From CBDUMN01 sp965368335 (GTDB lineage: Bacteria; Pseudomonadota; Alphaproteobacteria; Rhodospirillales; JAPHRK01), in assembly GCA_965368335.1 (NCBI GenBank), contig CBDUMN010000026.1, forward strand, positions 1-39,310: a stretch of 39,310 nucleotides of DNA, in the 5' to 3' direction. Both the position numbers and the translations under genes were made by a program. A model generated the notes under the pieces. That model was given only the letters and a program-made list of their open reading frames with translations, had not been told where the DNA came from and searched no databases. Of the stretch, positions 7,469 through 15,258 are shown one piece after another. Numbering within the stretch: the first letter of the stretch is position 1; every line of letters starts with the position of its first letter.

Positions 7469-7921
7469 CCTCGTTTGTCCGTTTTCAATAGCCCACTGCT
7501 GTTGGGTTTCGACCATTTTGAAGAAGTGCTCGACCGAGTTTCCAAAAGCTCGGCGGAAGGCTATCCGCCTTACAATATCGAGCAGATCGGCGAAAGCTCC
7601 CTGCGCATCACCCTAGCGGTCGCCGGTTTCACCACCGAAGACCTGTCGGTGACGGTCGAAGACGCCCAACTGGTCGTTCGGGGCCGCCAAAGCGAAGAAG
7701 AAAACGGACGGATTTTCCTCCATCGCGGGATTGCCGCCCGGCAATTTCAACGCAGCTTCGTCCTCGCCGAGGGCATCGAAGTGGTCGGCTCGACCCTGGA
7801 ATCCGGCCTTCTCCATATCGATCTGCATCGACCGATCCCAGAGCCTCAGGTCAAAACCATCAAGATCAAATCAGGCGACGAGCCGAAGGTCGCTAAGACC
7901 AAAACCATCGACATGAAATAG
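7466..7921 (+). CDS. Hsp20 family small heat shock protein
   Basis: 151 residues with an alpha-crystallin domain at about 35-130: YNIEQIGESSLRITLAVAGF, then LVVRGRQ and the family segment GIAARQFQRSFVLAEGIEV, then ESGLLHIDL. The IxI-type C-terminal tail motif is suggested by VKTIKIK. It matches the IbpA/HspH class A small heat shock proteins, ATP-independent holdases that bind unfolding proteins in the cytoplasm. The start ATG 7466 has a perfect AAGGAGG nine bases upstream, which is folded into the predicted thermometer hairpin. The gene ends at a bidirectional terminator facing ptsN. Confidence 0.93.
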   Translation: MPRLSVFNSPLLLGFDHFEEVLDRVSKSSAEGYPPYNIEQIGESSLRITLAVAGFTTEDLSVTVEDAQLVVRGRQSEEENGRIFLHRGIAARQFQRSFVLAEGIEVVGSTLESGLLHIDLHRPIPEPQVKTIKIKSGDEPKVAKTKTIDMK

Positions 7922-7953
7922 CATTTTAAAAACAAGCTATTCCGACAAAACAG

Positions 7954-7985
7954 AAAAAGCCCCCGAAGAATGCTCCGGGGGCTTT
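7954..7985 (-). terminator. Bidirectional terminator between hsp20 and ptsN
   Basis: AAAGCCCCCG (7956-7965) pairs perfectly with CGGGGGCTTT (7976-7985). The minus strand has a run of five T, so it fits best as the ptsN terminator, and it also ends the hsp20 transcript. Confidence 0.82.
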
Positions 7986-8007
7986 GCTGAATGTTGACGG
8001 AGAGGAC

Positions 8008-8472
8008 TTACGCGGCCTGGCTCGAAGAATTTTCCATGAGCAGGGCGTAAAGGGCTTCCGATTCATCGGTGCCGCGCAGTTTTTCACAGGCGGCTTTGTC
8101 ACGCAGGAGACGCGAAACCCGAGCCAAGGCCTTCAGATGATCCGCTCCGGCCGATTCGGGGGCCAGCAGAAGGAAGATCAGGTCTACCGGCTGCTCATCG
8201 ATGGAATCGAAGTCGATAGGCCGCTCGAGGCGGGCGAAAACCCCATAGAGCTTGTCGAGCGAATTGAGCTTGCCGTGGGGAATGGCGATAGCGTTGCCAA
8301 TTCCGGTGGTGCCCAAGCGCTCACGCTCCAGCAAAACATCGAAGATGGTACGCTCATGCAGCCCCGTCACATCGGCGGCAATCCGGGAAAGCTCCTGAAG
8401 CGCCTGCTTCTTGCTGGTGACTTTCAAATTGGCGACCACCCCTTCGGGGCTTAGCAGGTCGGCGATTTCCAT
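8008..8472 (-). CDS. ptsN: PTS IIA-like nitrogen regulatory protein PtsN (EIIA-Ntr)
   Basis: 154 residues of the PTS EIIA type 2 fold. The phosphorylated histidine lies in NAIAIPHGK at about residue 67. The N-terminus MEIADLLSPEGVV and the segment SRIAADVTGLHERTIFDVLLERE are typical of PtsN. It accepts phosphate from NPr in the Ntr phosphotransfer chain and regulates potassium transport and metabolism rather than carrying sugar. It is downstream of hpf with a 33-bp gap and near rpoN, the classical association. AAGG precedes the ATG by about seven bases. Confidence 0.95.
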   Translation of the reverse strand: MEIADLLSPEGVVANLKVTSKKQALQELSRIAADVTGLHERTIFDVLLERERLGTTGIGNAIAIPHGKLNSLDKLYGVFARLERPIDFDSIDEQPVDLIFLLLAPESAGADHLKALARVSRLLRDKAACEKLRGTDESEALYALLMENSSSQAA

Positions 8473-8505
8473 GGTCTACCTTCTTTTCTCACTTCTCTCG
8501 AACGG

Positions 8506-9075
8506 TTATTTGGTCAGGCTGGGATCGATCCAGCCGATATTGCCGTCGTCGCGCCGGTAGACCACGTTAAGGCCCCCGTGCGCGCTGTTACGGAACATCA
8601 TGGTGGGAACATCAGCCAAATCCATCCGCATGACCGCCTCACTGACGGTCAGGGTTTCGATTTTGGTGGCGATTTCCGCGACAATGGCCGGATCGCCCGA
8701 TTCCGGCTCTTCATGGGTTTCGTCCTCGGGTTCGATCACATACTGCTGCGCCAACAGATGGGTGCTCGGGTCTTTATCTTTATGGTGATCGCGCAGACGG
8801 CGCTTATAGCGGCGCAACTGTTTGGTGATCCGGTCCAGCGCGCCGTCAAAGGCGGCATAAGGGTCTTCGGCATTGGCCCGGCCCTGGACCTCGATATCCT
8901 TGCCCACATGAACCAGGATATCGCAGCGGAACTCGTGCGCATCCTTGGCCAGCAGAACCGACCCATCGACCGGATTGGCAAAGTATTTCGTGACGCCCGT
9001 CGACAAATTGTCCCTCATGTGACCGGTCAGGGAATCTCCCACGTCAATTTTCTTGCCTTTGATTTCAATTTCCAT
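8506..9075 (-). CDS. hpf: Ribosome hibernation promoting factor, long form
   Basis: 189 residues: an N-terminal ribosome-binding domain (about 1-105, with DPYAAFDGALDRITKQLRRYKRR) and a C-terminal domain (about 135-189, ending in ADVPTMMFRNSAHGGLNVVYRRDDG). The two-domain length marks the long HPF type, which dimerises 70S ribosomes into 100S particles in stationary phase. The ATG at 9075 has AAGGA nine bases upstream. A good promoter lies at 9218-9246. Co-location with rpoN and ptsN is conserved in proteobacteria. Confidence 0.94.
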   Translation of the reverse strand: MEIEIKGKKIDVGDSLTGHMRDNLSTGVTKYFANPVDGSVLLAKDAHEFRCDILVHVGKDIEVQGRANAEDPYAAFDGALDRITKQLRRYKRRLRDHHKDKDPSTHLLAQQYVIEPEDETHEEPESGDPAIVAEIATKIETLTVSEAVMRMDLADVPTMMFRNSAHGGLNVVYRRDDGNIGWIDPSLTK

Positions 9076-9120
9076 GGCAGGCTTTCCTTAGAGTTGAAGC
9101 ACGACGCGCCTCGCTCGCCC

Positions 9121-9306
9121 CTATAGGCGGGGCATCAAATACGGGCATTCTGCGGCATTTCTTGTCGCAGCGCGGTCCTTACGGTCCTTACTCCAGTCCA
9201 TCTTTGGCGAAGGCGGGAAGTTAGTGCCGTGCTTTCCATGAGTCAAGAGAATGGCCCTTTTCTGGACCAGATCGTCCGGCAATTTCGTTTTAGCAAAACG
9301 AAACAT
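9121..9306 (-). CDS. Possible small protein between rpoN and hpf (doubtful)
   Basis: This 61-codon frame begins MFRFAKTKLPDDLVQ and has AAGGAG six bases before its ATG, a better ribosome-binding site than many real genes here. I recognise no domain, and the second half is rich in Lys, Arg and Pro. The hpf promoter candidate lies inside it, so it would need a transcript from upstream. The 326-bp stretch between hpf and rpoN otherwise holds that promoter, a tandem TAAGGACCG pair near 9172-9190, and nothing else I can see. Confidence 0.2.
   Translation of the reverse strand: MFRFAKTKLPDDLVQKRAILLTHGKHGTNFPPSPKMDWSKDRKDRAATRNAAECPYLMPRL
9218..9246 (-). promoter_or_regulatory. Candidate sigma-70 promoter of hpf
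   Basis: TTGACT (9246-9241) and TAACTT (9223-9218) are spaced by 17 bp on the minus strand. Transcription would start near 9211, leaving a 5' leader of about 135 nt before the hpf ATG. The -35 is 5 of 6 to consensus; the -10 is weaker. Confidence 0.5.
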
Positions 9307-9401
9307 GCAGTGCTCCTTAGTGCAACAGAGCCGAAACCCGCGGCGTTCCAGACGGCAAACCCTTTTGGCTTCACCAGATTCAATCCATTGATAAATCTAA
9401 C

Positions 9402-10937
9402 TTATCTCAGGGCGGCCTTCTTTTCTCTGCGTCTTTGAACCGACGAGGGAATCCGCATGGCTTCCCTGTATTTTGCCACCGTTCGGCGGGCAATGTCGAT
9501 CCCTTCGTTTTGTAAAATTTCCGCGATCCGGTCATCGGAAAGAATCTTTTTCACCGGTTCTTCGTCAATCAAGACCTTGATTCGATGGCGCACCGCTTCC
9601 GCCGAATGGGCTTCGCCACCCGCCGAATTGCCCAGCGCGGTCGTGAAAAAGTATTTCAACTCGAAAATTCCGCGTGGGGTGGCGATATATTTGTTCGACG
9701 TCACCCGACTGACGGTGCTTTCATGCATCTCGATTTCTTCGGCGATATCGCGCAAAATCAAAGGCTTGAGAAACCGCACGCCTTTAACGAAGAACTCCGA
9801 CTGCTGAGTGACGATCTCGGTCGCCACCTTAAGGATCGTGGTGGCCCTCTGGTGCAGCGATTTAACCAGCCAGTTGGCCGATTGATAGCACTCGGCGATA
9901 TACTGCTTATCCGCCTTGTTGCGCGCCGAACCGCTGATTGACGAATAATACTGATTGTTGACCAGAACCTTGGGCAGCGTCTCGCTATTGAGCTCGATCA
10001 GCCAGCCGCCGTCCGGGTTGGGGCGCATCAACACATCGGGCGTCACCGGCTGAATGACGGCGAAATCGAAACTCAACGCCGGTTTCGGATCGAGCGCCCG
10101 AATCTCGTCAATCATGTCGGCGATGTCTTCCGCATCCACGCCGCAACGGCGCGATAACCCTTTCAGGTCATGCTTGGCGAGCAGATCGAGATTGTCGAGG
10201 AACGTCTGCATAGCCGGGTCGAGACGATCTTTCTCCCTAAGCTGCAAGGCGAGGCATTCCTGGAGATTGCGGGCGAAAATACCGGTTGGCGTGAACCCCT
10301 GCACCCGTTCCAACGTCGCCTCGACCCGCTCCATATCGCAATCCAGCGCCTGGGCCACCGTTTCCAGATCACCCGACAGATACCCCGCCTCGTCGAGCAG
10401 CTCCATCAAGTGAACCGCAATGACTCGCTCCACCGGATCGTCGAGTTCAACCCCAATCTGCTCTTGCAGATGATCGCGCAGCGAAACATCGCCCGACAGG
10501 GTTTGCTCGAGGCTGCGTTCGGGACTATCGCCGCCCGCACCGCCCCCGGCGCCGACATTCGACCAGTCGGAAAGGCTTGAATCTCCCTGTTCCGAGGCGG
10601 CCTGCCCCGGCCCATCGCCCGCCCATTCGTTATCGTAGTCCACATCGCGGGCCTCTTCCGATTCCTGGGCTGAAGCCGTTTCGTTTTCCAAATCGACGGA
10701 AGCTAAGGAATCTTCCGAGCTCTCGCCCCCGTCCTCCATATCCGGCTCGCCTTCATGGCGCTCACCTTCGGGCTCAGGCTCAGCCCGCTCAAGCAGGGGG
10801 TTTTCCTCCAGCTCCTGCTCTACGTAGGCTGAGAGTTCCAGGTTGTTGAGTTGCAGCAACTTGATCGCCTGCTGCAACTGAGGCGTCATGACGAGGGATT
10901 GAGAATGTCTAAGTTCGAGCCTTGGCGTCAGTGCCAT
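9402..10937 (-). CDS. rpoN: RNA polymerase sigma-54 factor
   Basis: 511 residues. Region I is the glutamine-rich SLVMTPQLQQAIKLLQLNN activator-interacting segment. A long acidic region II follows (about 50-125). The C-terminal half has the core-binding region, the HTH (HESTVSRVTSNKYIATPRG) and the RpoN box ARRTVAKYREAM. It recognises -24/-12 promoters and needs an AAA+ activator. I use ATG 10937 because the family N-terminus (MALTPRLELRHSQ) begins there; the frame is open 24 codons further upstream but overlaps lptB. It lies 16 bp after lptB, probably in the same operon. Confidence 0.96.
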   Translation of the reverse strand: MALTPRLELRHSQSLVMTPQLQQAIKLLQLNNLELSAYVEQELEENPLLERAEPEPEGERHEGEPDMEDGGESSEDSLASVDLENETASAQESEEARDVDYDNEWAGDGPGQAASEQGDSSLSDWSNVGAGGGAGGDSPERSLEQTLSGDVSLRDHLQEQIGVELDDPVERVIAVHLMELLDEAGYLSGDLETVAQALDCDMERVEATLERVQGFTPTGIFARNLQECLALQLREKDRLDPAMQTFLDNLDLLAKHDLKGLSRRCGVDAEDIADMIDEIRALDPKPALSFDFAVIQPVTPDVLMRPNPDGGWLIELNSETLPKVLVNNQYYSSISGSARNKADKQYIAECYQSANWLVKSLHQRATTILKVATEIVTQQSEFFVKGVRFLKPLILRDIAEEIEMHESTVSRVTSNKYIATPRGIFELKYFFTTALGNSAGGEAHSAEAVRHRIKVLIDEEPVKKILSDDRIAEILQNEGIDIARRTVAKYREAMRIPSSVQRRREKKAALR

Positions 10938-10953
10938 CGGTTTTCCGCAGGCC

Positions 10954-11703
10954 TTACAAACTGAAACGGTCGCCGAGATAAACCCGCCGCACGTCCTCAT
11001 TGCCGACAATATCGTCCGGCGTGCCTTCCATAAGCATCATGCCGTCATGGATGATGTAGGCCCGGTCGATCAGATCCAGCGTTTCGCGGACGTTGTGGTC
11101 GGTAATCAGCACACCGATACCCCGGTCTTTCAGATGCCCAACCAAATCCCGGATATCGCCCACGGCGATGGGATCGACCCCGGCAAAGGGCTCATCGAGC
11201 AAAACGAAATGGGGTGAGGAGGCCAAGGCCCGCGCGATCTCGACCCGTCGGCGCTCACCGCCGGAAAGAGCCAGAGCCGGGGTGCGGCGCAAATGGGTGA
11301 TGGAGAATTCGGCCAACAGGGATTCGAGCATGGCCTCACGCTTGTTGCGCGACTTTTCCACCACTTCGAGAACCGCCCGGATATTGTTTTCCACCGAAAG
11401 CCCCCGGAAAATCGATGCTTCCTGAGGGAGGTAGCCGATCCCCAGGCGGGCCCGGCGATACATGGGCAAATCGGTAATGTCGTGACCGTCCAGCGTAATC
11501 GAACCGTGATCGGGGGCGATCAGGCCGGTGATCATGTAAAAACATGTGGTCTTGCCCGCTCCATTGGGGCCGAGCAGGCCAACCACTTCGCCGCGTTGGA
11601 TTTTTAGGTTAGCGCCGCGCACCACGGGACGTTTCTTGAAGCGCTTTTCCAAGCCCTCGACCACCAAGCCGCTGTTTTCCGCCACAAGCCGGGGCTTGCG
11701 CAT
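10954..11703 (-). CDS. lptB: LPS export ABC transporter ATP-binding protein LptB
   Basis: 249 residues with a complete ABC ATPase set: Walker A GPNGAGKTT, Q-loop near YLPQEASIFR, signature LSGGERRRVEIARAL, Walker B FVLLDEPFAGVDP and H-loop ITDHN. The QEASIFR and C-terminal YLGDRF segments are typical of LptB. It powers extraction of LPS from the inner membrane with LptF and LptG, which are not in this window. ATG 11703 is preceded by AAGGGA; a TTG at 11766 would add 21 residues without homology. It lies downstream of lptA and upstream of rpoN, the standard order. Confidence 0.95.
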   Translation of the reverse strand: MRKPRLVAENSGLVVEGLEKRFKKRPVVRGANLKIQRGEVVGLLGPNGAGKTTCFYMITGLIAPDHGSITLDGHDITDLPMYRRARLGIGYLPQEASIFRGLSVENNIRAVLEVVEKSRNKREAMLESLLAEFSITHLRRTPALALSGGERRRVEIARALASSPHFVLLDEPFAGVDPIAVGDIRDLVGHLKDRGIGVLITDHNVRETLDLIDRAYIIHDGMMLMEGTPDDIVGNEDVRRVYLGDRFSL

Positions 11704-11788
11704 GGAATCCCTTCGCGATCTGAGGTCCCTGGTGTTTTCCGCGTCCACGTCCCGTACCCTCTTCAACTTAATCTCGCCGGTGCGTCTA

Positions 11789-12592
11789 TTATCGCTTTTG
11801 CGGCGTTATCGTTCCCTTAACCCGGCGGCCGCTGCTTTTTTTACAAGCGAAAAGCTTACTGACCTGGGTATTCATATTCACTTCGGCGCTACACCCGTCG
11901 AGTTTGTTCTTCCCCCGGGTCATCTCGACCGCGCCGCTCAGGCGGGCGATACCGCTGCGTACGTTATAAACCCCTTTATCGGCCTTGACTACGTCCTGTT
12001 TGGTTACGATCACCACATTGCCGAACGCATTGATCTGGTGCGCCGTGGACTTACCGTTTTTGTCTTTTTTGAAAAGTGCGGTCAAAACATCGGCCTTAAG
12101 GCGCTTATCGTTGTTGATAACCAACGCATTGCCTCGCGCCACGGCCATTTCCTTGACCATCCAGTATTCCAGGCTATCCCGAGCGGTCAATTCCTGGGTC
12201 GGCGTCACCAGTTTGAGGTTGTTGCCGGTCATCACCAGAATGGCGTTGTCGAGGTCGTAGACCCCCTTGTCGCCATAGACCGTTTCACTGGTCGAGGTAA
12301 TTTTGACGTGACCCAACGCATCCAACCGCCAGATTTGCGTACTGCCCTGATCGTCGGACCGGTAGTAGGCGCGCAATTCATCGCCCCTGACCACCATATC
12401 GCCACGCACCGCCCGCGCATTGCCGCGCGCTATGAAAATTTGACCATCCTGCTGCCATTCGATGCCGTTGTCGGCGAAAACCTCAACCGGCGAGCCGTCC
12501 TTACCGGTCATGTTCAGGTTCTGCGCCACGGCAACCGGGGCCAGGAAACAGAGGACGAGGCAAAAACCGAAAAACCTACCCAAGAATTGCAC
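11789..12592 (-). CDS. lptA: LPS transport periplasmic protein LptA (OstA-like)
   Basis: 267 residues. A signal peptide is visible (MQFLGRFFGFCLVLCFLAPVAVAQ, probable cleavage after AVA). The mature part shows OstA/LptA repeats: FIARGNARAVRGDMVVRGDELRAYY, VYDLDNAILVMTGNNLKL and GVYNVRSGIARLSGAVEMTRGKN. These form the periplasmic beta-jellyroll bridge that carries LPS. The start is GTG 12592, set by AAGGAGG eight bases upstream. It is 13 bp downstream of lptC. At 267 residues it is longer than E. coli LptA (185), as usual in alphaproteobacteria. Confidence 0.92.
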   Translation of the reverse strand: MQFLGRFFGFCLVLCFLAPVAVAQNLNMTGKDGSPVEVFADNGIEWQQDGQIFIARGNARAVRGDMVVRGDELRAYYRSDDQGSTQIWRLDALGHVKITSTSETVYGDKGVYDLDNAILVMTGNNLKLVTPTQELTARDSLEYWMVKEMAVARGNALVINNDKRLKADVLTALFKKDKNGKSTAHQINAFGNVVIVTKQDVVKADKGVYNVRSGIARLSGAVEMTRGKNKLDGCSAEVNMNTQVSKLFACKKSSGRRVKGTITPQKR

Positions 12593-12605
12593 CGAAACGT
12601 CCTCC

Positions 12606-13292
12606 TTAACGGCCCTGTAGGCCCGGATAAAGAATAAGGTGGGATTTGCCCGTAAAGCTGATGATCGAACCGTTATTGCGCAAAACGAAACCTTGCGCTC
12701 TCAATTCGCCGAACGGCCCCTGGCCGGCGACCGGCTCCTTGCCCGAGGCGAGATTTTTTCCCAGATCGATTTCGGCCGAACTGGTCCTGATTTCATAGCC
12801 GGAATCGTGGAACAGATTGACCGCGCCTTCCAGGCTCAAGGTCTTTTCCGTCTGGTTGTAAGCCCCGGTATTGGCGGTCAGCACCAGCCAGGAGCCGTCT
12901 TCAAGCGTCATATCGGCCTTGGGCATTTCCAGTTCGACCAGCGTGGCGTCTGGCACCAGATTGCGGGCGATATCGGCGGTCACCGAAAAAGGCTGGTTTT
13001 TGGCGTCGGTTCCCATATAGCGCGCATTGACCATATTGAGCCCTTCCGCTTCGCGCGCTTCAATCCCGGAAAAGCCGATTCTGAACCGGTTATCGGACCC
13101 TTGCAACTGCGGCCAGATCAACACCAGGGCAATCAGAATCAGCGCAAAAATAGGCAAAAGGAACTTCATCGCCGAGACGAAGCGGCTGTAGCTCCCCACC
13201 CCTTGGGGGCCGGGCGGCGCGGCGCGGGAACGAGACCGTCCGGTCTCCGTCCCTTCGACCCGATTGGTTTCAAGCGCCGGCTGATCCACCAT
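12606..13292 (-). CDS. lptC: LPS export system protein LptC
   Basis: 228 residues with one N-terminal transmembrane helix (about 43-62, FLLPIFALILIALVLIWPQL) after a cytoplasmic Pro/Arg-rich stretch, followed by an OstA-like periplasmic domain with the pattern ITADIARNLVPDA and GAYNQTEKTLSLEGAV. LptC is the bitopic link between LptBFG and the LptA bridge. Position between kdsD and lptA fits. The ATG at 13292 has GGAG four bases upstream; the GTG next to it is equally possible. Confidence 0.9.
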   Translation of the reverse strand: MVDQPALETNRVEGTETGRSRSRAAPPGPQGVGSYSRFVSAMKFLLPIFALILIALVLIWPQLQGSDNRFRIGFSGIEAREAEGLNMVNARYMGTDAKNQPFSVTADIARNLVPDATLVELEMPKADMTLEDGSWLVLTANTGAYNQTEKTLSLEGAVNLFHDSGYEIRTSSAEIDLGKNLASGKEPVAGQGPFGELRAQGFVLRNNGSIISFTGKSHLILYPGLQGR

Positions 13293-13332
13293 TAAACTCC
13301 ATATTTCCGCAAAAGCGATATCCGCTCTTTAT

Positions 13333-14322
13333 TTAGACGACACCCGCCTTGAGGCAATCGTGAAGGTGTATGATTCCCGCCGGGCGGCCATCTTCAATGG
13401 CGAAAAGCGTGGTAATCTCCTTGCTGTTCATCAGCTGCACCGCTTCGCTCGCCAACATATCGGGCGCAATGGTCAAAGGCGAGGCGGTCATCACCTGCTC
13501 GACGGCCTGTTCAAGCAGGGCTCCGTCCATATGGCGGCGTAAATCGCCATCGGTGACAATGCCATCCAGCACGCCTTCAGAATTGACCACCCCCACGCAG
13601 CCCAGGCGCTTGGCGGTCATCTCAATCAAGGCGTCGCTCATGGCGGTGCCCACGGCGACCAAGGGAACGGCGTCGCCCTTGTGCATGATATCGCCGACCT
13701 TCAAGAGCAGGCTGCCCAGCTTACCTCCGGGATGAAGATCGCGGAAGTCGGCCGCCGAAAACCCTTTACGATCAAGCAGGGCCACGGCAAGCGCATCGCC
13801 CAAGGCCAAAGTCAGGGTGGTCGATGTGGTCGGAGCCAGTCCCATGGGGCAGGCCTCGGGGCTATCGGGCAAAACCAGGGCCACGTCGGCGGTGCGGCCA
13901 AGCGTCGAATCGGCGCCGCTGGTGATCGCAATCAACGGAATGGCGAAACGGCGGGTATAGGCCAGAACATCTGAAAGCTCCGATGTTTCGCCCGAGTTGG
14001 ACAGGGCCAACACCACATCGGCCTGGGTGATCATGCCCAGGTCGCCATGACTGGCCTCACCGGGATGGACATAATAGGCGGGCGTACCGGTGGAAGCCAT
14101 GGTGGCGGCGATCTTACGGCCCACATGGCCGCTCTTGCCCATGCCGGTGACGATGACCCGGCCGGTCGCCTGAAACAAAATTTCGAGGGCTTGAACGAAA
14201 CGTTGATCGAGCGACCGGGCCAAAGCCTCCAAAGCCTCGGCTTCGATTTTAAGAACGCGCTGAGCGGATTCCAGTCCTTCGGCGTCCTCGGCCTTTCTCA
14301 CGGCAGTATCGGTAACGTTCAT
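13333..14322 (-). CDS. kdsD: Arabinose-5-phosphate isomerase (KpsF/GutQ family)
   Basis: 329 residues: a SIS sugar-isomerase domain (about 30-180; TGMGKSGHVGRKIAATMASTGTPAYYVHPGEASHGDLG) and two CBS motifs (about 210-329; GIVTDGDLRRHMD). It interconverts ribulose 5-phosphate and arabinose 5-phosphate, the first step to KDO of lipid A-core. Its place at the head of the lpt genes fits this role. The upstream 166 bp contain two small palindromes. Shine-Dalgarno is weak (AAAGAG). Confidence 0.94.
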   Translation of the reverse strand: MNVTDTAVRKAEDAEGLESAQRVLKIEAEALEALARSLDQRFVQALEILFQATGRVIVTGMGKSGHVGRKIAATMASTGTPAYYVHPGEASHGDLGMITQADVVLALSNSGETSELSDVLAYTRRFAIPLIAITSGADSTLGRTADVALVLPDSPEACPMGLAPTTSTTLTLALGDALAVALLDRKGFSAADFRDLHPGGKLGSLLLKVGDIMHKGDAVPLVAVGTAMSDALIEMTAKRLGCVGVVNSEGVLDGIVTDGDLRRHMDGALLEQAVEQVMTASPLTIAPDMLASEAVQLMNSKEITTLFAIEDGRPAGIIHLHDCLKAGVV

Positions 14323-14408
14323 TCTACTCTTTCAAACCCGGAACCTACCGTCTCAATGGGTTGAGAGGAATTCGTCCAAGAGATTCAAGTTTTTAGTCCT
14401 TAAGACAG

Positions 14409-14460
14409 ACTGTTTTTACAGTATGCGCCCGTCAATCCCCGGAGGTCAACCGGGGGACGG
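14409..14460. other. Two small palindromes upstream of kdsD
   Basis: ACTGT-TTTT-ACAGT (14409-14422) is a perfect 5-bp inverted repeat. Next to it, CCGTC-AAT-CCCCGG pairs with CCGGGG-GACGG (14429-14460) as an 11-bp stem with a 3-nt bulge. No T run follows, so this may be an end of the rnd transcript, an operator, or leader structure of kdsD. Confidence 0.35.
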
Positions 14461-14488
14461 CCTTACACGCCCTGCTTTTTAAGCGCCT

Positions 14489-15127
14489 TTAATGGGAGAA
14501 AATATCCACCTCGGGCCAGCCCGCAAGGTCGAGCCGGGAACGGGTCGGCAAAAACTCGAAGCAGGCATGGGCCAGTTCGGTCCGCCCTTCACGAGCCAAC
14601 CGCCGGTCGAGAATATCGCGCAACTGATGAAGATAAAGCACATCAGACGCCGCATACTGTTGTTGATCGGCGCTCAACTCATCGCCGCCCCAGTCGGACA
14701 TCTGCTGCTGCTTGGAAATCTCAACGCCGAGCAGTTCCCGGCAAAGCGCCTTTAGCCCATGGGAATCGCCATAGGTCCGCACCAGCTTGGAAACGACCTT
14801 CGTGCAATAAACCGGCGTACAGACCACGCCCAAAAATTTCTCGATAATCGCCAGATCGAACCGGGCGTAGTGGAAAATCTTCGTTACCGCCGGGTCGCCC
14901 AGCACTTTCTTCAGATTGGGCGCATCGTACTGCCCCTTGGGCAATTGGACCAAATGGCAAACTCCATCGCCAGCCGAAAGCTGGACCACGCAAAGCCTGT
15001 CCCGGTGCGGGTTCAGCCCCATGGTTTCCGTATCGACGGCGACGCTGTCGCCGAAAGTGACGTTGGCGGGAAGGTCGCCTTTGTGAAGGATAATGGTGGG
15101 CGTCTTTGCGTTCGTCATATTACTCAT
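14489..15127 (-). CDS. rnd: Ribonuclease D-like 3'-5' exonuclease, short form
   Basis: 212 residues holding only the DEDD exonuclease domain: the Asp/Glu pair in AVDTETMGL, the second Asp in FHYARFDLAII and the Tyr-x3-Asp set in QYAASDVLYLHQLRDIL. The HRDC domains of the roughly 375-residue E. coli RNase D are absent; such short versions are common in alphaproteobacteria. RNase D trims tRNA and small RNA 3' ends. I use ATG 15127; TTG 15139 and ATG 15118 are also possible because no strong Shine-Dalgarno decides. Confidence 0.9.
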   Translation of the reverse strand: MSNMTNAKTPTIILHKGDLPANVTFGDSVAVDTETMGLNPHRDRLCVVQLSAGDGVCHLVQLPKGQYDAPNLKKVLGDPAVTKIFHYARFDLAIIEKFLGVVCTPVYCTKVVSKLVRTYGDSHGLKALCRELLGVEISKQQQMSDWGGDELSADQQQYAASDVLYLHQLRDILDRRLAREGRTELAHACFEFLPTRSRLDLAGWPEVDIFSH

Positions 15128-15258
15128 CGCCGGTTTCAATCTTCGGTTCGGTGTCCGTAACGGCGGATAGTTTTATAGGGAAATACCGCCAAGGAGAAGA
15201 CCAAAGGGCGTTATCTTTTTAATGGAGAAACGGTCCTGCTGCCTTTTTATTCTGCCGA

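Noticed and set aside
9076..9401. Sigma-54 (-24/-12) promoter upstream of hpf
   Set aside because: A GGCAC is present but no TTGC-type -12 element follows at the right spacing; a sigma-70 match is better.
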